DNA of 64,000 nucleotides from Lacipirellula limnantheis (GCF_007746075.1 NZ_CP036339.1:5857786-5921785); one strand, 5' to 3'; counted from the first letter of the stretch, positions 8,769 through 18,708 are shown. The notes: generated by a model not told the origin, from the letters alone. Numbers and translations are program-made.

Positions 8769-9804
8769 CGATCACGTCAAAATGTGTGGGACGATTTAAG
8801 GTCTCGCCGCCGCGGCTGACCCACTCGGCCGTCCAGTGAATCAGCTCTTCCGACGTGACCCTCAAAGGCCCCAGCGTGTTCAGCGTTCGCCCCGCATCGC
8901 TCAGCAATGCGGTGGAGGTCTCTTGGCCAACGAATCTAACGTTGCGGTTCATCAGTCGGCCGAACTCTTCGCAGACGCTGCGGGTGGAAATGACGTCGGG
9001 GCCTGTCAGATTGAGGACTCGGGATGGCGTCGCCGTCAAATCAAAACAAGCCAGCGCCATGGCGTTGGCGTCCCCTTGCCAGATGCAGTTGAAGTAGCCC
9101 ATCTCCAGTGAGATCTGCTCGTTTCGAAATACCTTTGTCGCCAAGTCCACCAGGACGCCGTAGCGCAAATCAACGGCATAGTTTAGCCGGACAATCGCTG
9201 TCGGAGTCTGGTGAGCATCGCTGAAAAACGCGATGACTCGCTCGCGACCCACCGCGCTCATGGCGTATTCCCCAACCGGGCGCAATTCATCAGTCTCGAC
9301 GGACCCCCGACCTGCGGCGTCGGTCATTCCGTAAACATTCCCGGTCGAGAACGCCACGATGCGGCTGCCCCGGAACCGGTTCATCACGGCGCCCGGCAAA
9401 TAGGCGTTCGTCGCCCAAGCCGCCCCAGGCGAGCCGGTGGCGCCAAACTTAAATCCCGCCATGAACATCACATTTTCGCAGTCGGGCAGAGTCCGGAGGA
9501 ACTGCGGGTCGAGCAGGTCGCCGCTGAGCGTGACGACCCCAACGTCACTTAATTGACGGCGAGCTTGTTCATCGCTGAAGCGACTGACGGCGATCACGCG
9601 ACAATGGCGCTGCGACGCATCGGCCGCGCGCCGCGCCATCCGCACCAGCGAGGGCCCCATCTTGCCGCCGGCCCCTAAGACCAAGAGGTCGCCAGACATG
9701 CGCTGAAACGTCGAACTCGTCCGGTCTGATGGATCGCTTAACCGCGATTCCAGCGCCGGTACGTCCGCCGGCGCCCTCTCGGTCCTAATCGCTGGTACCG
9801 TCAA
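8755..9804 (-). CDS. NAD(P)-dependent epimerase/dehydratase family protein
   Basis: 349 residues from TTG 9804, which has GGAG seven bases upstream. An ATG at 9699 would remove a 35-residue non-conserved leader and start exactly at the nucleotide-binding fold (SGDLLVLGAGGKMGPSLVR), so the start is uncertain. It is an extended short-chain dehydrogenase with a GAGGKMG dinucleotide loop, VMFMAGFKFG, AFSTGNVYG and a late lectin-type SDR body. It is probably the first gene of the dehydrogenase / lyase / enolase operon, oxidising or epimerising a sugar-derived substrate. It is divergent from the Rid gene, with a 235-bp shared promoter region. Confidence 0.85.
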   Translation of the reverse strand: MTVPAIRTERAPADVPALESRLSDPSDRTSSTFQRMSGDLLVLGAGGKMGPSLVRMARRAADASQRHCRVIAVSRFSDEQARRQLSDVGVVTLSGDLLDPQFLRTLPDCENVMFMAGFKFGATGSPGAAWATNAYLPGAVMNRFRGSRIVAFSTGNVYGMTDAAGRGSVETDELRPVGEYAMSAVGRERVIAFFSDAHQTPTAIVRLNYAVDLRYGVLVDLATKVFRNEQISLEMGYFNCIWQGDANAMALACFDLTATPSRVLNLTGPDVISTRSVCEEFGRLMNRNVRFVGQETSTALLSDAGRTLNTLGPLRVTSEELIHWTAEWVSRGGETLNRPTHFDVIDGKF

Positions 9805-10039
9805 GAAATGGCTCCGCAGCTCGAACGGTCGGCGTCATGACCGCAGCCAATGTGAATGCAGTTATTCGTCTTCAAGCGGCAACTTACGAGGAAAGTTCGC
9901 TAAAATCAATGGAGTAGCCGGAAAATCGTTGCAATCTAAATTCACTATTTGTATATTCCGACGCGGGCGGAGGTCTGCAGAGCATTGCAGCGGTTTGTTA
10001 GTAAGCAACGCGATTGTCTAGCAATACCCAGGAGCGCCG

Positions 10040-10579
10040 ATGAGTAGTTCCTCTCCTCGCCCGACCTCGCCGCAGGCGGGACGACGTGATCTCATGGGCG
10101 CCGCTGTGTGCGGCGCCGCCGGCGTCCTGGCGATGACTGGGCGCTCGACATTCGCGGAAGTCCCGACCACTGAGCCTGCTGCAGACGGCCCCGTTGGCGC
10201 GTCGTTTTCAAAAAAGGCGCTGCGCCCCGCCGGCGCTCCGTCGGCCGACGTCGGCTACTCGCCCGCAATTTTGGCGCAAGGTCAAAAGTTGCTATTCATC
10301 TCGGGACAGGGCCCCGCTGACCTGCAGGCCGACATGGAGACTCAAATTCGTCAGACGTTTGATCGCATTGGTCTGCTGCTTGAAGCGGCCGGCGCTACCT
10401 TCGCAAATGTCGTCATTATTCGATCGTACTGGGTCCACATGCTGCGCGACGTGGAGATCTTTCGCAAGGTTCGTAAGGATTACCTCGTCGAGCCCTACCC
10501 TGCGTCAACTGCGGTCGGCACGCCCGAATTAGCCATTCCTGGTTTGGAACTCGAAATCGAGGCCGTAGCTGTCCTGTGA
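10040..10579 (+). CDS. Tat-exported Rid-family (YjgF/UK114) protein
   Basis: 179 residues; AGGAG lies six bases before the ATG. The N-terminus carries a twin-arginine signal (AGRRDLMGAAVCGAAGVLAM) of about 40 residues, followed by a Rid domain (SPAILAQGQKLLFISGQGP, then TFANVVIIRSYW, then STAVGTPELAIPGLELEIEA). Rid proteins hydrolyse reactive enamines/imines or act on acyl-carbamates. They are usually cytoplasmic, so export is notable. The conserved catalytic-site Arg of RidA proper is not obvious, so it is probably a different Rid subfamily. It is the first gene of a run of exported enzymes. Confidence 0.88.
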   Translation: MSSSSPRPTSPQAGRRDLMGAAVCGAAGVLAMTGRSTFAEVPTTEPAADGPVGASFSKKALRPAGAPSADVGYSPAILAQGQKLLFISGQGPADLQADMETQIRQTFDRIGLLLEAAGATFANVVIIRSYWVHMLRDVEIFRKVRKDYLVEPYPASTAVGTPELAIPGLELEIEAVAVL

Positions 10580-10662
10580 GGCGGCCGCCGTCTATGTTCG
10601 ACATGTTCGCTACGATCTAAGGCCGCCACTGGCCTGGCTCGACCCCTCTGTCCGGCGACCCA

Positions 10663-11619
10663 ATGACTGCTCCAAAGGGAGTTACCCGCCGTCGATTCGT
10701 ACAAGCGTCGGTCGCCCTGGCCGGGATGGCAGCGGCGTCCAAGCTGCACTCAGCGCAGGAACCTGCCGGCGAAGGACTGTTCGACGTCCATCTGCATCTC
10801 TCTCAAGCATGGTATGGCGCGGATCATGGTCCGATTGACGCTCGCCAGTTGCTCGCCTGGATGGACGCCCATGATGTAGCGCACGCCGCGGTCTTGCCGC
10901 TGGTATCCCCGGAAGCGTTCTGGTATCCCGTCACAACAGAGTTCGTCCTGTCCGAAACCCGCGCGCACCGCGATCGATTGTTCCCCTTCTGCGCCGTCGA
11001 TCCCCGTACGCTCGCCACTCACCTGCCGCAGCGGAAAGACGTCGTCGACCTACTGAAGCGATACCAAGACGCCGGCGCCGTCGGCTTCGGCGAACACAAA
11101 CCGAATTTACCCATTGATGATCCGCTTAATATGCGTCTCTACGAGGCGTGCAGCGACGTCGGCCTGCCGCTCCTCTTTCATCTCGACAATCTCGCGAACG
11201 TCGATGAACCAGGGCTGCCCGGATTGGCTCGCGCCCTTGCGGCGTTCCCCGATCTCACGTTCATCGGGCATGGCAAAGGTTGGTGGGCGTCTATTTCAGG
11301 CGGACTGACAAAAGCAGATCTTCATGTGGGATATCCGCGCGGCGCCGTCATCTCCGGAGGCGCCGTCGACCAGCTTATGGATCGCTATCCAAATATTTAC
11401 GGCGATCTTTCCTCCAGCGGGGCGCACGCTTTGACGCGGGCCCCTGCCTTCGGTCGCGATTTTATCCGCCGTCGGGCTGACCGCTTGCTGTTCGGCACCG
11501 ACTACTACGACCTGACTCAGCAAGCGTTTCCGCAGTTCTCGTTGTTTGACGAATTAGAAGTTGACCCCGACGTGCGCCGAAAAATTGGCGGTGCGAATGC
11601 CCGACGTCTGTTGGGATAG
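10663..11619 (+). CDS. Tat-exported amidohydrolase (amidohydrolase-2 family)
   Basis: 318 residues. A twin-arginine signal (TRRRFVQASVALAGMAAASK) is followed by an amidohydrolase-2 TIM barrel: DVHLHLS supplies the first metal-binding His pair, VGFGEHK and FHLDN the middle ligands, FIGHGKGWW a later His, and LLFGTDYYDL the catalytic Asp. Members hydrolyse or decarboxylate ring and amide substrates. The end of the gene nearly touches the next (37 bp to the deacetylase start), so it is probably part of the same transcript. Confidence 0.88.
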   Translation: MTAPKGVTRRRFVQASVALAGMAAASKLHSAQEPAGEGLFDVHLHLSQAWYGADHGPIDARQLLAWMDAHDVAHAAVLPLVSPEAFWYPVTTEFVLSETRAHRDRLFPFCAVDPRTLATHLPQRKDVVDLLKRYQDAGAVGFGEHKPNLPIDDPLNMRLYEACSDVGLPLLFHLDNLANVDEPGLPGLARALAAFPDLTFIGHGKGWWASISGGLTKADLHVGYPRGAVISGGAVDQLMDRYPNIYGDLSSSGAHALTRAPAFGRDFIRRRADRLLFGTDYYDLTQQAFPQFSLFDELEVDPDVRRKIGGANARRLLG

Positions 11620-11656
11620 TCACCCTACCTCACAACCTCCTTCACGAGACGCCGCC

Positions 11657-12718
11657 ATGCCCGGACGACAACGTTTTGCTAATCGCCGTGAGTTCCTCGC
11701 AGCCACGCTAGCCGGAACTGCCGCGGTGGCGCTACGCGGCTCCGCGACGGCAAGCGAGGCAGCGCCCCCATTTCCAACCTACGAAAAAGCCCAAATCGCC
11801 ATCACGCTCGATCTGGAGATGGCCCGTAATTTTCCCAATTGGGGCGACACCCATTGGGACTACGAGAAAGGGAATCTGAATCAAGCCGCTAAAGACTACA
11901 CAGTGGCCGCATGCAACCGAGTGAAGGCGCGAGGCGGACGAATTCATACGTTCGTCGTTGGACAGGTTTTTGAACAAGAAAACGTCGAATGGCTCAAACA
12001 GATCGCGGCAGACGGTCACCCCATCGGCAATCACACGTACGATCACATTTACTTGCTGGCCCATTCGCCGGCAGAGCTACAATATCGTTTCTCACGCGCG
12101 CCATGGCTCATCGGCGGCCGCGAACTCCCCGACGTCATTCGCGAGAATATCGCGCTGACGAACATAGCGCTGAAGGAACGCATCGGCGTGAAGACCAACG
12201 GGTTCCGTACCCCCGGCGGCTTCGCAACGGGCTTGGAGAACCGTGAAGACATTCAGAATATTCTGCTGGGATTAGGATTCGACTGGGTCAGTTGCCGTTA
12301 TCCGGCCCACGCCGGCATGGAAGACCTGTACGGCAGCGGGCGAAAACCGTCGCAGTTGGCGTTCGACGAGATTCTGCGCGCACAGGCAGATTCGCAGCCG
12401 TTGCGATACTCCACGGGGCTAATTGACGTCCCCATGAGCCCCGTGAGCGATATCGGCGCGTTTCGCACCGGCCGCTGGGAGCTTGAATCGTTCCTAGAGG
12501 CCGTCGAAATGGGCGTCAACTGGGCGATAGAGAATAAAGCGGCGTTCGATTTTCTAGCCCATCCATCCTGCTTGGGGGTCGTTGACGGCAACTTCCGCGC
12601 GATTGACTTGATTTGCGACCTCGTCGCGAAGTCACCCGAAAAGGCTGAGCTAGTGACGCTCGACGCCATCGTCGCCAAAGCAAAACCGCAGCTATCGCCC
12701 GAGCGTGAGCCTTCGTAG
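11657..12718 (+). CDS. Tat-exported polysaccharide deacetylase (NodB homology)
   Basis: 353 residues from ATG 11657; an earlier in-frame start would overlap the amidohydrolase. The Tat signal is NRREFLAATLAGTAAVALRG. The NodB domain shows ITLDLEMAR (motif 1, with DLE instead of the usual DDG), GNHTYDH (HxxxH metal motif) and GFRTPGGF (motif 3, catalytic Arg/Pro). FDFLAHPSCLG contributes the late His. The altered motif 1 and the length resemble the PuuE-like allantoinase and peptidoglycan deacetylase branches more than chitin deacetylase. It may act on a C-N bond in the same pathway as its neighbours, but the substrate is unknown. Confidence 0.85.
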   Translation: MPGRQRFANRREFLAATLAGTAAVALRGSATASEAAPPFPTYEKAQIAITLDLEMARNFPNWGDTHWDYEKGNLNQAAKDYTVAACNRVKARGGRIHTFVVGQVFEQENVEWLKQIAADGHPIGNHTYDHIYLLAHSPAELQYRFSRAPWLIGGRELPDVIRENIALTNIALKERIGVKTNGFRTPGGFATGLENREDIQNILLGLGFDWVSCRYPAHAGMEDLYGSGRKPSQLAFDEILRAQADSQPLRYSTGLIDVPMSPVSDIGAFRTGRWELESFLEAVEMGVNWAIENKAAFDFLAHPSCLGVVDGNFRAIDLICDLVAKSPEKAELVTLDAIVAKAKPQLSPEREPS

Positions 12719-12797
12719 GTGCTTTCGGGCGTTGGCAGCATCATCAGCGCGAGACGGGTGACCGTTCAGTTTTTATCCATGAAGCTGGGGACTCGAG

Positions 12798-13874
12798 ATG
12801 AAGCAGTGGCACTATGCTCTCGTCGCACTGTTGGCAATGCAGGAGTTCGACGCCATCGCGGAAGAGGCGTCGCTCCGACAGTACTCCAATAAGCTGACGG
12901 TCCTCACGGATCCCGGCCCCTTGCTGGGCGACTACCCCGAATTTGTGGAGCCAATCGAGGAAGTAACGCGCTACGAGGGCGAGACTCTCGTCGACGACGA
13001 AGGGGCTGACCTCGAAGTCAGGGCGTGGCGTTTTTCGTACAATGCCCGCGGCGTGATCGAAATTCCCAATCGATTGCGCGCCGATCAGACGGCGATTATC
13101 GTTGTGCATCCCTGGGGCATCGATGATGGTCAGGGCTGGAAGACTCCGGAACCGGCCGGCGTCGCCGACTTCTGCACGCCCGACAAGAACCACTTGGCCG
13201 GTCGCCACACGCGAGAAGTGATCGATCCGCTGTTGAAGCGGCTACGACCTCACGTCGCTCAGGTCATGTACAGCCTTCGCGGCGGTGAGTATCCCGTCCA
13301 TAAAAAGCTGTATCGCTCGATCCGTTACAATCCCACGGACGCCGAGCGTGAGGAGGGAAAACGCGAGCAACAGGCGATCCTCAGCGCGTTCGACTACCGT
13401 GGCCGGGACCTTCCTCAAACGCTGGAGGTATCTGCCGATCGGCCCGTGGTCGACTACTTCAAGCAGTTTCCAGGCCTCCAATTCGGGCCCGACTACGACA
13501 ACGCGGGATTCTGGGACATGCCGATCCCCGTAACGAGCGATATCACGATGGATCGGGATGATGTCGTAATCTACGACGACGACGGCTACGCCCCGCTGAA
13601 GGCGTTTCTCCAGGCGCAGGGCGTGCGGCATGTTCTGCTGGTCGGATACGCGACCGACATGTGCTTTAAGGCCACGACCGCCGGCTACGACAACTTGTCG
13701 AAGGACTTTAACGTGTTTCTTGTGGGAGATGCGACGCTCGCGACATTCCCTGCCAATTCGACTCCGCGATATGCCACGAATGCTCACATTTCATTCGCGG
13801 CGCTCAATCAGCTCGTAACGCAATGCTCGTGGATCAAACTCAAGCCTGTGGAAACGGCTCAAGCGGGACAATAG
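12798..13874 (+). CDS. Isochorismatase-like cysteine hydrolase
   Basis: 358 residues, longer than typical family members (about 200). A possible weak signal peptide (HYALVALLAM) is followed by a Rossmann-like hydrolase fold: TAIIVVHPWGIDD (Asp region), VHKKLYRS (Lys), and HVLLVGYATDMCFKATTAG with the nucleophilic Cys preceded by a cis-peptide-type segment. Family members cleave amides, ureido acids or isochorismate. The pairing of a Rid protein with an isochorismatase-like hydrolase recalls RutC/RutB of pyrimidine breakdown, but the other Rut genes are absent. Confidence 0.85.
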   Translation: MKQWHYALVALLAMQEFDAIAEEASLRQYSNKLTVLTDPGPLLGDYPEFVEPIEEVTRYEGETLVDDEGADLEVRAWRFSYNARGVIEIPNRLRADQTAIIVVHPWGIDDGQGWKTPEPAGVADFCTPDKNHLAGRHTREVIDPLLKRLRPHVAQVMYSLRGGEYPVHKKLYRSIRYNPTDAEREEGKREQQAILSAFDYRGRDLPQTLEVSADRPVVDYFKQFPGLQFGPDYDNAGFWDMPIPVTSDITMDRDDVVIYDDDGYAPLKAFLQAQGVRHVLLVGYATDMCFKATTAGYDNLSKDFNVFLVGDATLATFPANSTPRYATNAHISFAALNQLVTQCSWIKLKPVETAQAGQ

Positions 13875-13974
13875 TTCACGCGCCAGTCTCACGATAGTCG
13901 CGAGATCGGACATTGCGAGTGCTTCCGCCGCGAGCAATCCGGTCGCGCCCACAAGAATTCGAGACGAGCCGTTC

Positions 13975-16743
13975 ATGACAATCGACTTCAGACCGTGGTC
14001 GTTGCTGGCGGCGCTAGTATGGTGCTCGGGAGCGGCGATCAGTTGCCACGGACAGGCGTTGATCGACGACGACGCGACGACCCATCCGCTTATGCCAGGC
14101 GTCCGGTCCGTCGATCTCCATGATGCGAACTGGCCGCGGGCGATGCACGATCGATTAGCCACGGGCTTCTCGCCGTTAAGCTGCAATATGTCGGAATCGC
14201 CGCACGTCATCGCGGAGATCGCCGCCAAAGGGTCGCTAAACGGCATTCGCATCACCGAGGGATCAACTCACGATCCCCGGATTCTCGTTGACGATGGCAG
14301 GTTGCGATCAATCAGCGCGGCGGGGCGCGAACTCTGGTCGCGCCCCTCCCCCGGATCGATTCTGGCTTGCGGCGATCTCCGTCAGAATGGACAGCGTCAC
14401 GCCCTGCTTGGCGCCGGTCGGACATTAACGCTAATTAACCTTGAGTCAGGTGTAACGGAATGGAAATTTGACTGCGACCCCGCCTACGCATCAGCTCAGT
14501 GGGCGTCGGTCGCTGACGTATTACCGGAGCGCCCAGGGCAGGAGATCATGCTCTTTCCCAATTACTCCGAGGAGGGGATGCTGATTAACTTGCCCCCCCA
14601 AGGCGAGCCGTCGACGCTATGGCGCGTCCAAGCCGTCGTCAGCGGCGATTTCAACGAACGCTACGATCATTACAACGGCGTCGTCGTTTTGGACGATTCC
14701 AACGTCGCTCGACCGGTAATCTGGAACATCCGCCGCCACCGCTGCCGGGGCTTTGACGCGCACACGGGCGAACTGATCAGTTCCGTCGTCTATGACGTCG
14801 GTGGAGCTCAGCGACGCAACTATGGAGCAGTGAAGCTGGGGCACGGCCTCGATAATCAACCCTTCGCCGCCGTCTTTGGCGAATCGGTTCAAATCCATGT
14901 TCACGCCATTCGCTTGCGATCCGACGGCGACAGCGAACTCGCCTGGCAGCACTTCTACGGCGAAGTCTACAAAGACGAACCTGGCGTTGCTTTAGCCAGT
15001 CATGGGCTGGTTGACTACGATGGCGACGGCATTGATGAACTGGCCTATTCCGTCCGCGACCCGGCGCACAACTACCGATCGTTTATTAGATTTCGCGCCA
15101 TCGACACGGGAGCTGTCAAGTTTGAGTTGGCTGATCATTGGGGCGCGAGCATCTTCCGAGGCGTCGGAAAAGAGAAAGCGAAGGGACTGCTGGCGTTTAA
15201 AGCAATGGGCGGCGCCATGCCAAGCGGCGGCGAACTTGCCTGCTATCTCTTCCAACAAGGAGAACCTCCGCGACGAATTGCCACGCTGCCGGATGTGGCC
15301 TCGTGTGGTCTCGCTTCGATCGACGTCGCTGGAAATGCCGAGCTCCTTTTTCGAGAGGCCGATGATCAAGGAGCAGACGGTATTACCAGCTACACGATCG
15401 ATGCGGGTCGACTCGTTAGGAGCGAGCGAACGGCGGCCGCCGCAATGGCGTCGACGCCGCTAGTCGGCGCAATCGAAGCGAAGGAACTCCCGGATCAGAT
15501 TTTCCTGCAGTGCACCGACGGCGACTTGCGCGCATTAGACTGGGAAGGCCGCATCAAATGGGCGACGCCGCTTCACGGCGGTGCGGCGGCGACCATTGTT
15601 GCCGCAGATCTCGATCACGATCGCAAGGCGGAACTGATCGCGGCGACGCCCGACGCTCGCTTGCGCGTCTTCGCCATGAGCGCCGATGGCAGCGTCACGG
15701 AGCGCGATTTTCCGTCGCCCGTCTCAGCGATCCGCCTTCGTCAACCCGTGGTTTACGACCTTAAAGGCTCCGGCGACCTGGCCATCATCACCGCCGTCCA
15801 AGATCGACAGGGTCAACTGGCAATTCGAGCGTTGCAGCCGGATGGCGTCGCGTTATGGGAAACGCCGATCGACGTCACCGCAGAGCAGATCACCGAGGTT
15901 GTTCTGAACCCTGGACAGTTTCTCGCCGCAAACCACTCCGCCGTCGCGGTCTCATTGCAGGATGATCGCCGCGTGCGCGAGGGAACGTACTTACTTGACG
16001 GCGAGTCAGGCGCAGTCATCTGGTCGAAGCGAACTCATCGCGATGGAGCCATCTCGATGCCTTACCGGCCCAACGGCGTTCCAACGGCATACGATATTGA
16101 CGGCGACGGCGCCGATGAGATCGGGATGGACCTGATGAGCTATATGGCCTACCTCCGCGGCCGCGACGGCGAATTCGCCTACATTCGTCCAACCCACAAC
16201 ATACGGAGCGAGGGGGCCGTCTTCGCCGGTCACCTCTACAACACTTTCTGTCCGCTATTCCAAACGCCCCAGGAAACCCGCCCGCACTGGTTCGTTTCGG
16301 CAGGATTTGGACCTTTCGGTCTGATGAATCAAGATCCCGAAACGGGGGTGTGGAGCGAGGATTTAGACTACGACGTTCCCCCCAATATTGGCTTTATCGA
16401 CGTTGATGGAGATGGCCGTCTTGAGGCGGGCTACGCGGCGCAGAACAGTAAGGAGTTCGTCTGTCGGGACCTATGGACTGGCGCCGTCGAATGGCGGCTC
16501 GAATTGCCTTTTGCGCCGAACAGCGGATCGATCACCGCAGATTTCAACGGCGATGGGCGCGGTGATTTTCTTTGCGGCCCTTTCTGCATCGGCGTCAACG
16601 AGCAGCGCCAGGGGAAGCTACTGTGGCAGAGCCCAATCGGCTTGTCGCGGCCCATCATCGCCGACTTCAACGGCGACGGCGTCGGCGAAGTGGCTACGTC
16701 GCTCGCCGGACGAATTGTCGTGCTGTCTGGAGGTGATCCGTGA
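13975..16743 (+). CDS. Large secreted beta-propeller (FG-GAP/VCBS and PQQ-like repeat) protein
   Basis: 922 residues with an N-terminal signal peptide (LLAALVWCSGAAISCHG). Many calcium-binding FG-GAP-type repeats are seen: DYDGDGIDELAYS, DLDHDRKAELIA, DIDGDGADEIGMD, DVDGDGRLEAGYA, DFNGDGRGDFLCG and DFNGDGVGEVATS. They are mixed with PQQ-like strands such as RALDWEGRIKWATPL. It probably folds as two propellers and binds a ligand, polymer or surface partner outside the cytoplasm. No enzymatic residues can be assigned. It is the last of five consecutive exported proteins. Confidence 0.88.
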   Translation: MTIDFRPWSLLAALVWCSGAAISCHGQALIDDDATTHPLMPGVRSVDLHDANWPRAMHDRLATGFSPLSCNMSESPHVIAEIAAKGSLNGIRITEGSTHDPRILVDDGRLRSISAAGRELWSRPSPGSILACGDLRQNGQRHALLGAGRTLTLINLESGVTEWKFDCDPAYASAQWASVADVLPERPGQEIMLFPNYSEEGMLINLPPQGEPSTLWRVQAVVSGDFNERYDHYNGVVVLDDSNVARPVIWNIRRHRCRGFDAHTGELISSVVYDVGGAQRRNYGAVKLGHGLDNQPFAAVFGESVQIHVHAIRLRSDGDSELAWQHFYGEVYKDEPGVALASHGLVDYDGDGIDELAYSVRDPAHNYRSFIRFRAIDTGAVKFELADHWGASIFRGVGKEKAKGLLAFKAMGGAMPSGGELACYLFQQGEPPRRIATLPDVASCGLASIDVAGNAELLFREADDQGADGITSYTIDAGRLVRSERTAAAAMASTPLVGAIEAKELPDQIFLQCTDGDLRALDWEGRIKWATPLHGGAAATIVAADLDHDRKAELIAATPDARLRVFAMSADGSVTERDFPSPVSAIRLRQPVVYDLKGSGDLAIITAVQDRQGQLAIRALQPDGVALWETPIDVTAEQITEVVLNPGQFLAANHSAVAVSLQDDRRVREGTYLLDGESGAVIWSKRTHRDGAISMPYRPNGVPTAYDIDGDGADEIGMDLMSYMAYLRGRDGEFAYIRPTHNIRSEGAVFAGHLYNTFCPLFQTPQETRPHWFVSAGFGPFGLMNQDPETGVWSEDLDYDVPPNIGFIDVDGDGRLEAGYAAQNSKEFVCRDLWTGAVEWRLELPFAPNSGSITADFNGDGRGDFLCGPFCIGVNEQRQGKLLWQSPIGLSRPIIADFNGDGVGEVATSLAGRIVVLSGGDP

Positions 16744-17142
16744 ACTCGAGACGTCGATCGCGTTCTGATACGCATCCCTGCATGAGGTACAGCGCTGGAC
16801 GTTTCTCGCCACTGGGTTTGATCAGTTCGAAGTAACTGTATGTTGCGAGGGCCAAGAGCGGCCGGGGGGAGGGTGTCGCAGGATTAACGCTGCGTATCCG
16901 AGGCCACCGCTTGGTGATATTGGTGCATGATAGACGACGTCGACGCCTTGACTTAAACTGATCTTCTCGCTGGCCTTTTCGGCCTCTCGTCCTCATTTTC
17001 AATCCGTGCGATCTGGCCGTTGTGACGGTCCCTGGCATCGGCTGGTCAATTTTGGCCAGCAAAACAGCAAACGCTCCACGCCAAGCCGGAGGTTTACTTC
17101 CGCAGTTCGCCTGGGTGAACGATCGCTAACCGAGATTTTCGC
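16744..17142. other. Intergenic gap, no gene seen
   Basis: 399 bp between the propeller gene and the acyl-CoA synthetase gene, both on the plus strand. No coding frame with plausible start and composition, no RNA gene and no strong terminator were found. A promoter for the synthetase is expected here but no clear boxes were found. Confidence 0.45.
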
Positions 17143-18708
17143 ATGCAGGCGCCACTCACGCCTTTGGAATTCGGGCGACGCGCCCGACGACTTTACGCTC
17201 GTTATGAGGCGGTCGTGGATGGCGCGACGCGTCTCACCTATGACGAGTTCTTTGACCGTTGTGATCGCTGGTCGACGGTCCTCAGGGAGTTAGGCGTCTC
17301 GCCCGGCGACCGCGTCGTCTGCATCGCGCCGAATACGCGCGCGCATTTGGAGTCATTTTACGCGATTCCGCAGATTGGCGCCGTCATTGTCCCGGTCAAT
17401 TATCGCCTTTGCTCGGATGACTTTCGGTACATCATCGAACACAGCGGCGCGACCGTGGTCTGCGCCGATGGAGAGTATCTTAACGCTATCGACGAAGTGC
17501 GCGGAGACTTAGCGGGGGTCGCCCATTTCGTCGCCTTCGACGGGGCAAAACCTGGTTGGCTTTTCTACGAGGAAGCGCTTGGGACCGCTTCGCCCGCCCG
17601 CGATTTTCCGGCGATTCGAGAAGACGATCTGCTTTCCATCAACTATACGAGCGGCACGACGGCGCGACCTAAGGGCGTCATGCTAACGCACCGCAATGTT
17701 TACCTAAACATTCTCGGACGTTTAGCTCACACCCACATGACCTCTGCCGAACGGTATCTCTGGACGTTGCCGATGTTCCATGTCAATGGCTGGGGCTTTG
17801 TGTGGGCCGTGACCGCCGTCGGCGGAACGCATGTTTGCCTGCGCAAACCGGATCCGCACGCGGTTTTCAACAGTTTGAATCGCGACTCGATCACGATGTT
17901 CTGCGCAGCTCCAACCGTACTCATCAGCTTGGCCCATGCCCCTGAGGAACTCCGCCGCGCAGCGCCGCGCGGAGTACGCGTCCTCACAGCTGGGGCGCCT
18001 CCTGCTGCCGCAACCATTCAACGAGTGGAGGACGAACTGGGCTGGTCGATCACCCACGTCTACGGGCTGACCGAAGTTTCCCCAGTCGTGACAATTTGCG
18101 AACCGCGGAGCGAACACCGGAAGTTAGACGCCCCGGACGCCGCCAAGCTGAAAGCCCGGCAGGGGGTCGAGTGCATCGCGGCCGGGGAGGTACGAGTCGT
18201 CGATGATGCAGGGGAAGAAGTGCCGCACGATGGTCAGACGCTCGGCGAAATCGTCATGCGCGGCCATGCCGTCATGGACGGCTACTATAACGATCCCGAC
18301 GCGACGGCGCACGCTTTTCGCGGCGGTTGGTTCCACAGCGGCGACGCAGCCGTCGTCCACCCAGACGGATACATTGAGATTCGGGATCGCTGGAAGGACG
18401 TCATCATCAGCGGCGGCGAGAATATTTCCTCGGTGGAAGTCGAAGGCGTGTTGATTCGACATCCCGCCGTGCAAGAAGCCGCTGTCGTCGGCGTATCGCA
18501 TGAAACGTGGGGCGAAACTCCGCACGCATTTGTGGTCCTACGCGCCGGCGAGATCGGCGAGGCTGACGCTCTGCGACTCTTTTGCCGTGATCATCTCGCC
18601 CACTTCAAAGTTCCGCGTGAATTCCATTTCGTTTCCGAACTTCCAAAAACTGCTACAGGCAAAGTTCAAAAATACGTGCTTCGTGGCGGTCGAGCCAACG
18701 TCCGCTAA
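17143..18708 (+). CDS. Fatty-acyl/aryl-CoA synthetase (AMP-binding, ANL superfamily)
   Basis: 521 residues, full length for the family. It activates a carboxylic acid with ATP and joins it to CoA. Visible motifs are the P-loop YTSGTTARPKGVMLTHRN at about 168-185, HVYGLTEVSPV (A4/A5), GGWFHSGDAAVVHPDGYIE (A7), DRWKDVIISGGENISSVEVE (A8, hinge) and LPKTATGKVQK with the catalytic lysine (A10). The medium-chain/long-chain-type architecture suggests an aliphatic or aryl acid, perhaps the acid made from aldehydes of the amine oxidase pathway, though that link is only positional. It is cytoplasmic. Confidence 0.92.
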   Translation: MQAPLTPLEFGRRARRLYARYEAVVDGATRLTYDEFFDRCDRWSTVLRELGVSPGDRVVCIAPNTRAHLESFYAIPQIGAVIVPVNYRLCSDDFRYIIEHSGATVVCADGEYLNAIDEVRGDLAGVAHFVAFDGAKPGWLFYEEALGTASPARDFPAIREDDLLSINYTSGTTARPKGVMLTHRNVYLNILGRLAHTHMTSAERYLWTLPMFHVNGWGFVWAVTAVGGTHVCLRKPDPHAVFNSLNRDSITMFCAAPTVLISLAHAPEELRRAAPRGVRVLTAGAPPAAATIQRVEDELGWSITHVYGLTEVSPVVTICEPRSEHRKLDAPDAAKLKARQGVECIAAGEVRVVDDAGEEVPHDGQTLGEIVMRGHAVMDGYYNDPDATAHAFRGGWFHSGDAAVVHPDGYIEIRDRWKDVIISGGENISSVEVEGVLIRHPAVQEAAVVGVSHETWGETPHAFVVLRAGEIGEADALRLFCRDHLAHFKVPREFHFVSELPKTATGKVQKYVLRGGRANVR

